DNA of 60,293 bases from Vicinamibacterales bacterium (GTDB lineage Bacteria; Acidobacteriota; Vicinamibacteria; Vicinamibacterales; UBA2999): NCBI GenBank assembly GCA_041659285.1, contig JBAZYO010000022.1, positions 1-60,293 of the forward strand, given 5' to 3'. How positions within the stretch are numbered: the first letter of the stretch is position 1; every line of letters begins with the position of its first letter. Under the pieces are notes generated by a model. The model searched no databases and was not told where the DNA came from. It saw only the letters and a program-made list of their open reading frames with translations. This document shows, in pieces, positions 43,149 to 52,005 of this stretch. The position numbers were made by a program, and so were the translations under genes.

Positions 43149-43859
43149 ATGTGGATGCGCATCGCCCTGCTTCTCTCGTGCCTGGCCGCCTGGACCGGGC
43201 CGGTATCGCCCGCCACCGCGCAACCGGCGCCGATCGAGGCGCGTGAGGACACCGCCTTCGGCGGGCATCCGGGCTCCCTGCGGCTCGACGGCGACGGCCT
43301 CGCCTTCGACGCACGCGATGCCAAGCGTAGCCGGCGCTGGACCTTTGACGAGGTTCGCCAGCTGCGCATCGAAACGTCTCGCCGCATCGTCGTGGAAACG
43401 TATCAGTCGCGCGGGTGGCGTCGTCTCGGCCACAGCCGGGCCTACCAATACCGCACCACGACGCCGGTGGCGCCCGAATGGGTGGCGGAAGTCCTGTCGC
43501 GCATCACCCGTTCAGTGGTCACGTCAGTGGTCCCGCCCCGGACGGCGCCGGCGCAGTTCACCGCCGACGTGCACCACGAGGGGACAGACACCGGAGGCCG
43601 GCTCGCGCTCTATTCTGACGGGATGGCCTTCGAGACGCCCCGCGACGGTTTCGCGCGCTTCTGGCGCTTCACGGACCTGGACGCCGTGCTCCTCCAGGAC
43701 CGCTATCGGCTGCAGATCGCGGTCTACGAGGGTCCGCGCGAGCACGTGCGCCCGTTTCTCTTCACGCTCAAGAAGGACCTGCCACCCGGCTTCTACGACG
43801 AACTCTGGCGCGCCGTCAACGGGCGTTCCGGAATCGTTTCCAGGGAAGCGCTCAAGTAA
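43149..43859 (+). CDS. exported protein of unknown function in the Cus operon
   Basis: The 236-aa product has a signal peptide (MRIALLLSCLAAWTGPVSPATA) and two similar beta-rich halves: GSLRLDGDGLAFDARD with WTFDEVRQLRIET, and GRLALYSDGMAFETPRD with WRFTDLDAVLLQD. The duplicated unit looks like a PH-like or small beta domain. There is no metal-binding cluster. AGGAG lies 5 bases before the ATG, which is 12 bases after cusA, so it is part of the operon. I do not recognise the family. Confidence 0.7.
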   Translation: MWMRIALLLSCLAAWTGPVSPATAQPAPIEAREDTAFGGHPGSLRLDGDGLAFDARDAKRSRRWTFDEVRQLRIETSRRIVVETYQSRGWRRLGHSRAYQYRTTTPVAPEWVAEVLSRITRSVVTSVVPPRTAPAQFTADVHHEGTDTGGRLALYSDGMAFETPRDGFARFWRFTDLDAVLLQDRYRLQIAVYEGPREHVRPFLFTLKKDLPPGFYDELWRAVNGRSGIVSREALK

Positions 43860-43867
43860 AGGACTCT

Positions 43868-43993
43868 GTGAAGATTCAGATCCGGTCCATCGTCATCGCG
43901 GTCATCATTGGGTGGGGGCTTGAACCAGACGCTTGGCACGTTTTACCCTGGAGGAACACCAATGGCGAAATGCGGATGCAGGGAAGTTCATGA
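43868..43993 (+). CDS. short membrane-segment frame, possible frameshifted fragment
   Basis: The GTG at 43868 opens a 41-codon frame with an N-terminal hydrophobic segment (IQIRSIVIAVIIGWGL) that changes abruptly after a run of five G at 43914-43918. Dropping one G would carry the frame on as NQTLGTFYPGGTP directly into the ATPase start. It may therefore be the N-terminal membrane anchor of that gene or a small independent gene. Confidence 0.3.
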   Translation: MKIQIRSIVIAVIIGWGLEPDAWHVLPWRNTNGEMRMQGSS

Positions 43994-44609
43994 GCGGCGA
44001 CGGGTCGTCTTGACTGGCGGGCCTGGCGCGGGAAAGACGGCCCTGCTGGAGCTGGTCCGGCAATCGTTCTGCTCCCATGTCAAGGTGTTGCCGGAGGCTG
44101 CTGGCGTGGTCTTTGGTGGCGGCTTTCCCCGGGAAGACGACCCCGCCTGTCAGCGCGCCGCGCAACGGGCGATTTTCCATGTCCAGCGCGAGCTGGAGGT
44201 CACGGGAGACAACCACCACCCGGCGATTGTCCTGTGCGATCGTGGCACCATCGACGGCCTCGCCTACTGGCCGGGAGAGCCCGAGGAGTTCTGGTCGTCC
44301 GTTGGCGCGACCGTGGACGATGAACTCCGCCGATACGACGCCGTCATCCACCTGCGAACGCCGCCGCTGGAGCACGGCTACAACCACCAGAACCCCCTGC
44401 GGACTGAGTCAGCGACCGCGGCCGCCGAAATCGACACACGGATTGCCCTCGCGTGGGAGCGGCACCCCCGCCGGTTCATCGTCGAGTCGTCCGCAGACTT
44501 CCTCGACAAGGCGGCTCGCGCCGTTGCAATCCTGCGCGACGAGGTGCCCGCCTGCTGTCGAGGACATGTCGTGCCGGCGCCGCGTAGCGGCCGACCGGTC
44601 GCGCGCTAG
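43962..44609 (+). CDS. P-loop AAA-type ATPase (AAA_28-like)
   Basis: The 215-aa soluble protein has a Walker A GGPGAGKT (about 19-26), a Walker B-like AIVLCDRGTIDG and the later HLRTPP. This is the layout of the small AAA_28/kinase-like ATPases of unknown substrate. The start (MAKCGCREVHE) and end (PACCRGH) carry cysteines that are unusual for the family and could bind metal. GGAGGA precedes the ATG at 43962. It is the last gene of copper region II; its stop overlaps that of the convergent TonB receptor as CTAG. Confidence 0.7.
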   Translation: MAKCGCREVHERRRVVLTGGPGAGKTALLELVRQSFCSHVKVLPEAAGVVFGGGFPREDDPACQRAAQRAIFHVQRELEVTGDNHHPAIVLCDRGTIDGLAYWPGEPEEFWSSVGATVDDELRRYDAVIHLRTPPLEHGYNHQNPLRTESATAAAEIDTRIALAWERHPRRFIVESSADFLDKAARAVAILRDEVPACCRGHVVPAPRSGRPVAR

Positions 44610-46786
44610 AAACCGATCGAATACACCAGCTTGAAAGTGCGGCCGCTCTCGGGCAGCACGTCCTTCAGATAATTCAAATGATTGCGGTACAGCGCGTCGG
44701 TGGCGTTATCCAGCCGCGCTGTGATCGTGTTGAGTACGCCAGCCTTGCTGAAGGAATAGGACCCAAACACCCGGCCGGTCGAGTAGCCGTCGGTCGGCAG
44801 TTCGGCCCCGTAGACGCGGGTCTGGTCCGAGACGATGGACACGCTGCCGCCGAACTGGAACGCGTTCTTTCGGTAGGTGAGGCCCGTCAGGACGCGGAAG
44901 GGCGGGATGCGCGGCAACGGCTGCCCAGACGCCGACAACTCGCCCTTGACCCAGTCGTAGGTGACTTCCACGGTGAGTTCGTCGGTCACTTTCACATCGG
45001 CGTGGGCCTCGGCGCCAAGCAACACGCTGTCGGCCGCGATGTTCTCAACCACAGGGAAGCCCTCTGCCTCTTCGCCGGTCGGCTGCCGAAAGATGTAGTT
45101 CTTGATGTCGTTTCGGAAGAACGTGAGTTCTCCTCCAAAGCGCCGTGAACGTCCCCGCACCGATACGTCGAACCCGAGTGCGTGCTCGGCACCGAGCTCG
45201 TCGTTGCCGACTTCAAACGCCAGGTTTCCCGGGTGCGGGCCCAGATAGTAGAGCTCTTCGAGCGCGGGATACCGTGCCGCTCTCGCTACGTTGATTGCGA
45301 CCACGACATTCTCGTTCGCCGCCCGCGGCTTCAACAGCAGGCCGACCGATCCCGAAAACTCGTTGAAGGCGCGGGGCGTCAGGCCGTTCTCGGGTCGATA
45401 TGCCGCGTGATCGAGACGGCCGCCAAACTGCACGGTTGCGTGGGGAGACCCGAACTCTTCGTACAGGAAACCAGCAAACGACCGCTGTCCGACCGGGGGG
45501 GACAGTGCCTCTTCGCCGGTCGCGGCGAAGTTGCGGTCCAGGAACCACACGCCGAAGCTTCCGGTCAACTTGCCGGCTGGACGATGCGAGAGCAGCACTT
45601 CGCCTTCCACCGTGTCGTTGTTGAACGTGGTGCCGACTTCGGTGCCCGTCAGCTCCGAGTGCTCGTAGCGGCGAACACCGAGCGTGGCCCGATACGATTG
45701 CAGCCACCCTCCCAGTTGCGCCCCGCCAGCTCGTAGGCTGAAGGAGTGGCGCTTCGGCGTCAGACTGATCTGCCCTTCTTCCACAATCGGAATGCCGTAC
45801 TTCGTGTCGTCGTAACCGTAGCTGGCGCCGACGTATGAGCGCTCGCCCGTCCACGCGGCGCCGAGCGTCCCCAGGCCCATCCGCGAGCCCGAGTTGTCCA
45901 CCTTGCCCTGTGGAGTCATGTAGTTGCCCGCACGCCGACCCGCACCGCCGAAATGCGCAGCGAATTTGCCGTTCCCGACGTGGATGTCACCCGCCCCGCC
46001 AGCCTGGGAACCGTTGCTGGTGTAATCCATGGTGATCGTACCGGATGCCCCCTGCTGTTTCTCTGTGGGAATCTGATCGGTGATGACGTTGACCAGGCCG
46101 CCGATCGCGTTGGCGCCGTAGAGCAAGGTGGCCGGTCCGCGCACGACCTCGATCTTCTTCGCCGCCGCAGGATTGCTCGGCACCGAGTGATCGCCCGACT
46201 GACTGGACAGGTCGCCCATGCGCTGGCCGTCTTCGAGGACCGCGATGCGGTCACCGTCGAGACCGCGGATCACCGGACGCGCCGGCCCGGGTCCGAAAGC
46301 GCGCGTGGCCACGCCAGGCGCTTCCGACAACGTGGCTCCGATCGTCGATTCAAGCTGCTTGGCCAGCTCCTGGCCCGCCAGCACGGAGGTGGGCTGATAC
46401 GATTCGAACTGCGGACGGGCGTTCGGACTCACCGACAGCACTTCAGCAAAGTGCAGGTCGAAGTCGACGGCCAGATTGAGCGTCACTGGCTGCGCCGCGA
46501 CTGTCACCTCAGTGCGCCGGGTGCTGTAGCCCTCCGCGCGGACACCGACGTGGTACGAACCCGGTGGCACACCCTCGAACTTATAGACGCCCTCGTCATT
46601 GGTGCGCACCTCGCGACGCAACTCGTCGATCACGACAAGTGCGGCGGCCAGCGGCTGATTATTGCCGCCCTGCGTCACCGTTCCGACGAGCGTTGTCGAC
46701 GTCTGCGCCCATGCCTGGGTTTGAGTCATGGTGGCGAGAACCGCCACCGACATACCAACGAGACGAGCCAAGCGGATAACGTCCAC
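44606..46786 (-). CDS. TonB-dependent outer-membrane receptor
   Basis: The 726-aa receptor has a signal peptide (RLVGMSVAVLATMTQTQAWAQ) and an N-terminal carboxypeptidase-regulatory-like domain (30-110; NEGVYKF-type strands). The plug follows (LSEAPGVATRAFGPGPARPVIRG; DHSVPSNPAAAKKIEVVRG; LLYGANAIGGLVNVI). The 22-strand barrel ends in FKLVYSIGF with a terminal Phe. The DHSVPSNP plug motif resembles ZnuD-type metal receptors, so divalent-metal uptake is plausible. The GTG at 46786 is chosen for the GAGGAG 8 bases upstream; a GTG three codons earlier has no room for one. Confidence 0.85.
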   Translation of the reverse strand: MDVIRLARLVGMSVAVLATMTQTQAWAQTSTTLVGTVTQGGNNQPLAAALVVIDELRREVRTNDEGVYKFEGVPPGSYHVGVRAEGYSTRRTEVTVAAQPVTLNLAVDFDLHFAEVLSVSPNARPQFESYQPTSVLAGQELAKQLESTIGATLSEAPGVATRAFGPGPARPVIRGLDGDRIAVLEDGQRMGDLSSQSGDHSVPSNPAAAKKIEVVRGPATLLYGANAIGGLVNVITDQIPTEKQQGASGTITMDYTSNGSQAGGAGDIHVGNGKFAAHFGGAGRRAGNYMTPQGKVDNSGSRMGLGTLGAAWTGERSYVGASYGYDDTKYGIPIVEEGQISLTPKRHSFSLRAGGAQLGGWLQSYRATLGVRRYEHSELTGTEVGTTFNNDTVEGEVLLSHRPAGKLTGSFGVWFLDRNFAATGEEALSPPVGQRSFAGFLYEEFGSPHATVQFGGRLDHAAYRPENGLTPRAFNEFSGSVGLLLKPRAANENVVVAINVARAARYPALEELYYLGPHPGNLAFEVGNDELGAEHALGFDVSVRGRSRRFGGELTFFRNDIKNYIFRQPTGEEAEGFPVVENIAADSVLLGAEAHADVKVTDELTVEVTYDWVKGELSASGQPLPRIPPFRVLTGLTYRKNAFQFGGSVSIVSDQTRVYGAELPTDGYSTGRVFGSYSFSKAGVLNTITARLDNATDALYRNHLNYLKDVLPESGRTFKLVYSIGF

Positions 46787-46851
46787 GAACCACACTCCTC
46801 AACACACATCTCTGGAAACGGATGGCGATCGCCGGCCACGATCAGGCGACG

Positions 46852-46868
46852 CGCGCATGACATGCGCG
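46852..46868. promoter_or_regulatory. palindrome upstream of the TonB receptor
   Basis: CGCGCAT-GAC-ATGCGCG is a perfect 7-base inverted repeat in the 116-base gap before the receptor gene. It could be an operator (for example of a metal repressor) or a hairpin. Confidence 0.4.
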
Positions 46869-46902
46869 TCAAGACCAGGGCAAGGGAGGCGACCGGCGAA
46901 CC

Positions 46903-47277
46903 TTAGACGGCGAGGAAAGCGGGTGGGCCGCGGGAGGAAGGTGCGGCGCAGACCAGCTCAACGGGATGACTCTCACCGGGTTCTAGGCAAGGCGCTGAGG
47001 AGAACGGTGATGCGAGCGCAACCGGGTAGGAAACGAACGCTCCGCTGAAAGCCCGCTGCAGGTGACAGACAACGCAGTGTTCGGGCCGTGTCGGTCGAGA
47101 CCCGGGCGCGACGATTCTGAGCGCGTCATGCTCACTCGACCCCGACACCAACCGGCACGCCGGATCGTCGTCGGCGCCGATCGTGTGTGCGTCGAGGCCA
47201 GGCAGCGCCACAGTGCTCAGGAACGCGAAGAGCACACACGCTGCGAGCGGACGCCGCCGAGGTCGAGGCAAAGCCAC
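46903..47277 (-). CDS. small exported Cys/His protein, Czc-associated
   Basis: The 124-aa product has an Arg-rich start and hydrophobic core (LAACVLFAFLSTVALPGLDA), giving a mature start AHTIGADDDPACRL. A later HCVVCHL resembles a metal or heme-type CxxCH site, though no cytochrome fold is evident. It is located right after the RND pump gene on the same strand and before the TonB receptor. The GTG at 47277 is chosen for the signal peptide; a TTG at 47316 would add 13 residues. Function unknown, probably a DUF2946-like metal accessory. Confidence 0.45.
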   Translation of the reverse strand: MALPRPRRRPLAACVLFAFLSTVALPGLDAHTIGADDDPACRLVSGSSEHDALRIVAPGSRPTRPEHCVVCHLQRAFSGAFVSYPVALASPFSSAPCLEPGESHPVELVCAAPSSRGPPAFLAV

Positions 47278-47334
47278 GGTTTTTCTATTCTGACCGCCAA
47301 AGAAAGGCTGGGTCAAGCAATACGCACGCGCGCA

Positions 47335-50300
47335 TCACAGCTCAACCTCCCGGCGCTCGCGCGCGAAGACCGCGTAGAGAACCGGCAGCACCAGCAGCGT
47401 CAGGACGGTGGACGAGAGAATGCCGCCGACGACCACGGTCGCGAGCGGGCGCTGCACCTCGGCGCCGGTTCCCGTCGCCAGCGCCATCGGCAGGAAGCCG
47501 AGCGAGGCGACCATCGCCGTCATCAGCACCGGTCGCAGTCGCGCCAGCGCGCCGTGGAACACCGCCTCGTCCACCGACGCGCCGTCCGCCCTGAGGCGGT
47601 TGATGAACGTCAGCATCACCAGCCCGTTCAGCACGGCGACGCCCGACAGCGCGATGAAGCCGACTGCCGCGGAGATCGAAAACGGAATGTCCCGCAACCA
47701 CAGCACCAGCACACCGCCGGTCATGGCCAGCGGCACGCCGCTGAACACCAGCAGGGCGTCACGCACGTTGCCGAACGTCGCGAACAGCAGCGCGAGGATC
47801 AGCAGGAGCGCCAACGGCACGACCACCTGCAGCCGCTGGCGCGCCGACAACAACTGCTCGAACTGGCCGCCCCACGCCGTCCAATAGCCGGCCGGGATGG
47901 TGACCTCGTCTTTGATGCGCTGTTCGGCGTCGTCGACGAACGAGCCGATGTCGCGCCCGCGCACGTTGGCGGTCACCACCACGCGGCGCTTCCCGTTCTC
48001 GCGGCTGACCTGGTTGGGGCCGGTCGCGATTTCGAACGTGGCGATCGAACCCAGGGGCACATAGTCACGCGCGCCGGACGCCGGCGGCAGCGGCACCGGC
48101 AGCCGCTCGAGTCCCTCGATGTTCGTGCGGAGAACCTCGGGCAGGCGCACGACGATGTCGAAGCGACGGTCGCCCTCGTAAACCTGCCCGCTGGTCCTGC
48201 CGCCAATCGCGACCTCGATCACTTCCTGCACGTCGGCGACGTTCAGGCCCAGCCTGGCCATGGCCGGCCGATCGATCTGCACCGTCAGCATTGGCAGCCC
48301 GGTCGTCTGCTCGACCTTGACGTCGGCGGCGCCCTCGACGGCGGCCAGCACCTGCTCCACGTCGGCGCTCACGGCCTCCAACGTCGCCATGTCGTCGCCG
48401 AAAATCTTCACGGCCACGTCGCTGCGCACGCCGGCGATCAGCTCGTTGAAGCGCATCTGGATCGGCTGGGTGAACTCGTAGTTGTTGCCCGGCAGGTGGA
48501 GCAAGTCCGCTTCCAGCTGCTCCACCAGGGACGCCTTTGGCCGGGCCGGGTCGGGCCACAGGGCGGGCGGCTTCAGCATCACGTAGGTGTCGGCCACGCT
48601 CGGCGGCATCGGATCGTTTGCGATCTCGGCGGTGCCGATCTTCGAGAACACGTAGTCCACCTCCGGGTAGGTCTTCAGCTTGCGTTCCACCGCGTGCTGC
48701 ATCTCCACCGCTGTCGTCAGGCTCGTGCCCGGGATGCGGAGGGCGTGCACCAGCAGGTCGCCTTCATCGAGGCTGGGCAGGAATTCCGTTCCCAGGCGCG
48801 TCGCCATGACCCCGGTAACCAGCATCAAGGCGGCCGCGGCCACGACCGTGGCCAGCCGGTTGTTGAGCACCATTCTCAACGCCGGTTGATATACGCGCAT
48901 GGCACCGAGCACCAGCACGTTTTCTTTCTCCGACATCCGGCCGGTCATGAAGATCGCGAGCGCCGCCGGCACGAACGTCAACGTCAGGATCATGGCGCCG
49001 GTGAGCGCCGCCAGCACGGTGAACGCCATCGGGTAGAACATCTTCCCTTCGATCCCGGTCAGGGTCAGGATCGGCAGGTAGACGATCATGATGATCAGCT
49101 CGCCGAAGATGGTGGCGCGGCGCACCTGGCGCGAGGCGTCGAACACCACCTCGAATCGCTCGGCCCGGGTCAGCAGCCGCCCAAGTTCATGCTGCCGCTC
49201 GCCCAGGCGGCGGACGCAGTTCTCGACGATGATGACCGCCCCATCGACGATGATGCCGAAGTCGAGGGCCCCCAGGCTCAGCAGGTTGCCGCTGACGCCG
49301 CGCTCGACCATGCCGGTGATGGCGAACAGCATCGACAGCGGGATGACGCAGGCGGTGATGATCGCGGCGCGGATGTTCCCGAGGAAGACGAACAGGACGA
49401 GGATGACCAGCAGCGCGCCGATCATCAGGTTGTGCTGCACCGTCTCGATGGTCGCGTCCACCAGCTTCGAGCGGTCGTAGACGGTCTTGGCCACGACGCC
49501 GGCGGGCAGGGTGCGGTTGACCTCGGCCATGCGGTCGGCGACTCGCCGCGACACGACACGGCTGTTCTCCCCCATCAGCATGAAGGCGGTGCCGACCACG
49601 ACCTCGCGGCCGTCTTCAGTGGCCGCGCCCGTGCGCAGCTCCTGCCCAAGGGCCACCTGCGCCACGTCGCTCACGTAGGTCGGGGTGCCCCGTGCGTGCC
49701 CGACCACGATCTTCTCGATATCGGCCAGCGTCGCAACTTGCCCCGGCGCCCGCACCAGGTACTGCTCGCCGCGCCGCTCGATGTAGCCGGCGCCGACATT
49801 GGCGTTGTTGGCGGCCAGCGCCGTCATCACGTCGCGGAACGTGAGCCCGTAGGCCACCAGTTTCGCGGGATCGGGGGTGACGTGAAACTGCTTGGTGTAA
49901 CCGCCGATGCTGTTGACGTCGGCGACGCCGGGCACCGTGCGCAGTTGGGGACGCACGATCCAGTCCTGCACCGTGCGCAGGTCCATGCCGGTGTACGGCT
50001 CGCCCGCCGCGGTGCGCGCCTCTTCACCGGCCTCCACCGTCCACAGGAAGATCTCACCCAGGCCCGTGGCAATGGGGCCCATCGACGGCGTGATGCCGGC
50101 CGGCAACTGGTCGCGGGCTTCGAGAATGCGCTCGTTGACGAGCTGGCGCGAGAAGTAGATGTCGGTGCCGTCCTCGAAGATCACGGTGACCTGCGACAAC
50201 CCGTACCGGGAGATCGAGCGGGTCTCGAGCAGGCGCGGCAGGCCGGCCATGGCGGTCTCGACCAGGTAGGTGATGCGCTGCTCGACCTCGAGGGGCGAGT

Positions 50301-50466
50301 ATCCCGGCGCTTCGGTGTTGATTTGCACCTGGACGTTCGTGATGTCGGGCACCGCGTCGATCGGCAGCCGCTGGTAGTTGTAGACGCCGAACACCGCGGC
50401 GCCGAGGGTCGTCATCAAGACGACCCATCGCTGCGCGATGGCGAACTGGAGAATGCGTTCGATCAT
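47335..50466 (-). CDS. czcA: RND divalent-metal efflux pump, CzcA-like
   Basis: The 1043-aa pump shows the HME-RND pattern. TM4 reads GALDFGIIVDGAVIIVEN, the double-aspartate motif of the divalent (Zn/Co/Ni/Cd) CzcA group, instead of the IGAMIDAA form of CusA. The three copper methionines of CusA are absent at the equivalent sites (LLVHALRIPG). It pumps periplasmic or cytosolic metal through the CzcC-like channel. The ATG at 50466 has AAGGA upstream and gives the standard MIERILQFAI start; an ATG nine codons earlier has no ribosome site. Confidence 0.9.
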   Translation of the reverse strand: MIERILQFAIAQRWVVLMTTLGAAVFGVYNYQRLPIDAVPDITNVQVQINTEAPGYSPLEVEQRITYLVETAMAGLPRLLETRSISRYGLSQVTVIFEDGTDIYFSRQLVNERILEARDQLPAGITPSMGPIATGLGEIFLWTVEAGEEARTAAGEPYTGMDLRTVQDWIVRPQLRTVPGVADVNSIGGYTKQFHVTPDPAKLVAYGLTFRDVMTALAANNANVGAGYIERRGEQYLVRAPGQVATLADIEKIVVGHARGTPTYVSDVAQVALGQELRTGAATEDGREVVVGTAFMLMGENSRVVSRRVADRMAEVNRTLPAGVVAKTVYDRSKLVDATIETVQHNLMIGALLVILVLFVFLGNIRAAIITACVIPLSMLFAITGMVERGVSGNLLSLGALDFGIIVDGAVIIVENCVRRLGERQHELGRLLTRAERFEVVFDASRQVRRATIFGELIIMIVYLPILTLTGIEGKMFYPMAFTVLAALTGAMILTLTFVPAALAIFMTGRMSEKENVLVLGAMRVYQPALRMVLNNRLATVVAAAALMLVTGVMATRLGTEFLPSLDEGDLLVHALRIPGTSLTTAVEMQHAVERKLKTYPEVDYVFSKIGTAEIANDPMPPSVADTYVMLKPPALWPDPARPKASLVEQLEADLLHLPGNNYEFTQPIQMRFNELIAGVRSDVAVKIFGDDMATLEAVSADVEQVLAAVEGAADVKVEQTTGLPMLTVQIDRPAMARLGLNVADVQEVIEVAIGGRTSGQVYEGDRRFDIVVRLPEVLRTNIEGLERLPVPLPPASGARDYVPLGSIATFEIATGPNQVSRENGKRRVVVTANVRGRDIGSFVDDAEQRIKDEVTIPAGYWTAWGGQFEQLLSARQRLQVVVPLALLLILALLFATFGNVRDALLVFSGVPLAMTGGVLVLWLRDIPFSISAAVGFIALSGVAVLNGLVMLTFINRLRADGASVDEAVFHGALARLRPVLMTAMVASLGFLPMALATGTGAEVQRPLATVVVGGILSSTVLTLLVLPVLYAVFARERREVEL

Positions 50467-50500
50467 GCCGGTCCTTGTGGGTGTCTGGCTCATGGCGGCA

Positions 50501-51997
50501 CTAGTGATCGTGGGTGGCGCCGAGCTTGCCGATCTCGGCCTTCACGGCAAAGCTGTTGGTGGCGGCGAACCGCTCCCCTGCCTTCAGTCCGCTCAGCACC
50601 TCGATCCACACGCCATCGGAGCGGCCGAGCGCCAGCGGACGCGCCTCGAACCAGTCGCCGTAGCGCACGAACACCACCTGCCAGTCGCGAAAGGTCTGGA
50701 TGGCCTCGACCGGGACCGCCAAGGGGACCGTCGCGGACGACTGCTCGAGCCTCACGGTCACGAACAGGCCGGGCCGCCACGCGCCGCCGGTATTCGGCAC
50801 GACGATGCGAGCCGTGGCGCGGCGGTTCTGCTCGCCAATCAACGCGCCGATGAAGGTGACCCGGCCCGGCACCTCCAGGCCGAGGTCGTTGGCCACGACC
50901 GTGGCCGGCTGCCCCTGCCGCACGCGAACCAGATCCTTGGCGGGAATGCTGGCCTCAATCCAGACCGAGCTGAGATCGGCGATCACGAAGATGTTGCGAT
51001 CGGCCGGCACGGCTTCGCCGACGGTGAGGTCGCGCTCGACCACCGTGCCGGCAATGGGCGCGCGAATCTCGTAGCGCGGCAGGCTGTCGGGCGCGGCGGT
51101 GCTCAGCGCATTCACCGCCACCTGGGTCAAGCCCAGCGCGACCAGCTTCTGGCTCGCCAGGTCCTGCCCGAGGCGCGCCTCATCGAACTGCCTTCGCGCT
51201 TCGAGGTATTCCTGTTCGGCGGAGATCTTTTTCTTCCACAGGTTCTCCTCCCGGTCCACGGCGACGCGCGCGAACTGGAGGCGCTGCGCGGCCGCCAGGA
51301 ACGCGCTTTTCGCATCGGCCAGTTCGCGGCTGCTGATCACCGCCATCAAGTCGCCGCGCTGGACCCGGTCGCCTTCCTTGCTCATGACCTCGACGACCAC
51401 ACCCTGCAGCCGCGGCACCACCCGCGCGACCCGGGTCTCATCCGCCTTGATCTCGCCGGGCACTTCGAAGGTGGTGATCATCCGGCGCGGACCCACCGCC
51501 TGGATCTCGATGCCCGCGCTCTTCAAGGTGTCGTCCGCCAGCTGCACCTTGCCTTCGATCTGCGAGTAGGTCCATTCCTGCGTGCGCCCATTGCGCACCG
51601 CGTGGACCGTCACGTCGAAGGAGTGCGGCTCTTCCACCACCGCCTCGCCGCGCAGGTAATCGGCTTCTGGCACGAAGGTGATGCGATCGACGCGCCCGCC
51701 GAGGCGGTGCAGCTCGACCCGCAACGTCACCTCGCGCGGCGCCATCGGCCGGCCGTCACGATCGAGTGGATAGATGCGGAAATGCGGCTCGACGCCCGTT
51801 TCGTAGATCGTCACTTCGACCTGGAAGTCGTCGCCCGAGAGCAGGCGCGCCCCGTGCGGACCGCGCGGATAGTCGAGCGGCCCTGGCGCCGATTCGCCGG
51901 CCTCCGGCTGGTCAGGCGCGTCACGCAGCAGCCACAGCGTGGCGCCGACGGCGGCAAGGATGATCGCGGCGATGAGGATGAGACTTCTGCTTTTCAT
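50501..51997 (-). CDS. czcB: RND periplasmic adaptor, CzcB-like
   Basis: The 498-aa adaptor has an N-terminal anchor (LILIAAIILAAVGATLWLL) and an extra N-terminal domain (about 40-150, FQVEVTIYETGVEPHFRIYP) as in CzcB. A lipoyl half (VVPRLQGVVVEVMSKEGD), helical hairpin, second half (APIAGTVVERDLTVGEAV), barrel and C-terminal domain follow, ending in THDH. It links pump and channel and may bind zinc. It starts 8 bases after the channel stop and ends 34 bases before the pump start. Confidence 0.85.
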   Translation of the reverse strand: MKSRSLILIAAIILAAVGATLWLLRDAPDQPEAGESAPGPLDYPRGPHGARLLSGDDFQVEVTIYETGVEPHFRIYPLDRDGRPMAPREVTLRVELHRLGGRVDRITFVPEADYLRGEAVVEEPHSFDVTVHAVRNGRTQEWTYSQIEGKVQLADDTLKSAGIEIQAVGPRRMITTFEVPGEIKADETRVARVVPRLQGVVVEVMSKEGDRVQRGDLMAVISSRELADAKSAFLAAAQRLQFARVAVDREENLWKKKISAEQEYLEARRQFDEARLGQDLASQKLVALGLTQVAVNALSTAAPDSLPRYEIRAPIAGTVVERDLTVGEAVPADRNIFVIADLSSVWIEASIPAKDLVRVRQGQPATVVANDLGLEVPGRVTFIGALIGEQNRRATARIVVPNTGGAWRPGLFVTVRLEQSSATVPLAVPVEAIQTFRDWQVVFVRYGDWFEARPLALGRSDGVWIEVLSGLKAGERFAATNSFAVKAEIGKLGATHDH

Positions 51998-52005
51998 GAC
52001 TGTTC

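Noticed and set aside
44678..46906. Plus-strand open frames opposite the TonB receptor
   Set aside because: Low complexity and no start context; the receptor on the minus strand has all family motifs.
47062..50853. A 1263-codon open frame on the plus strand
   Set aside because: It lies opposite the czcA gene and reads as Arg/Gln/His-rich low-complexity sequence. It is an antisense shadow of a high-GC gene.
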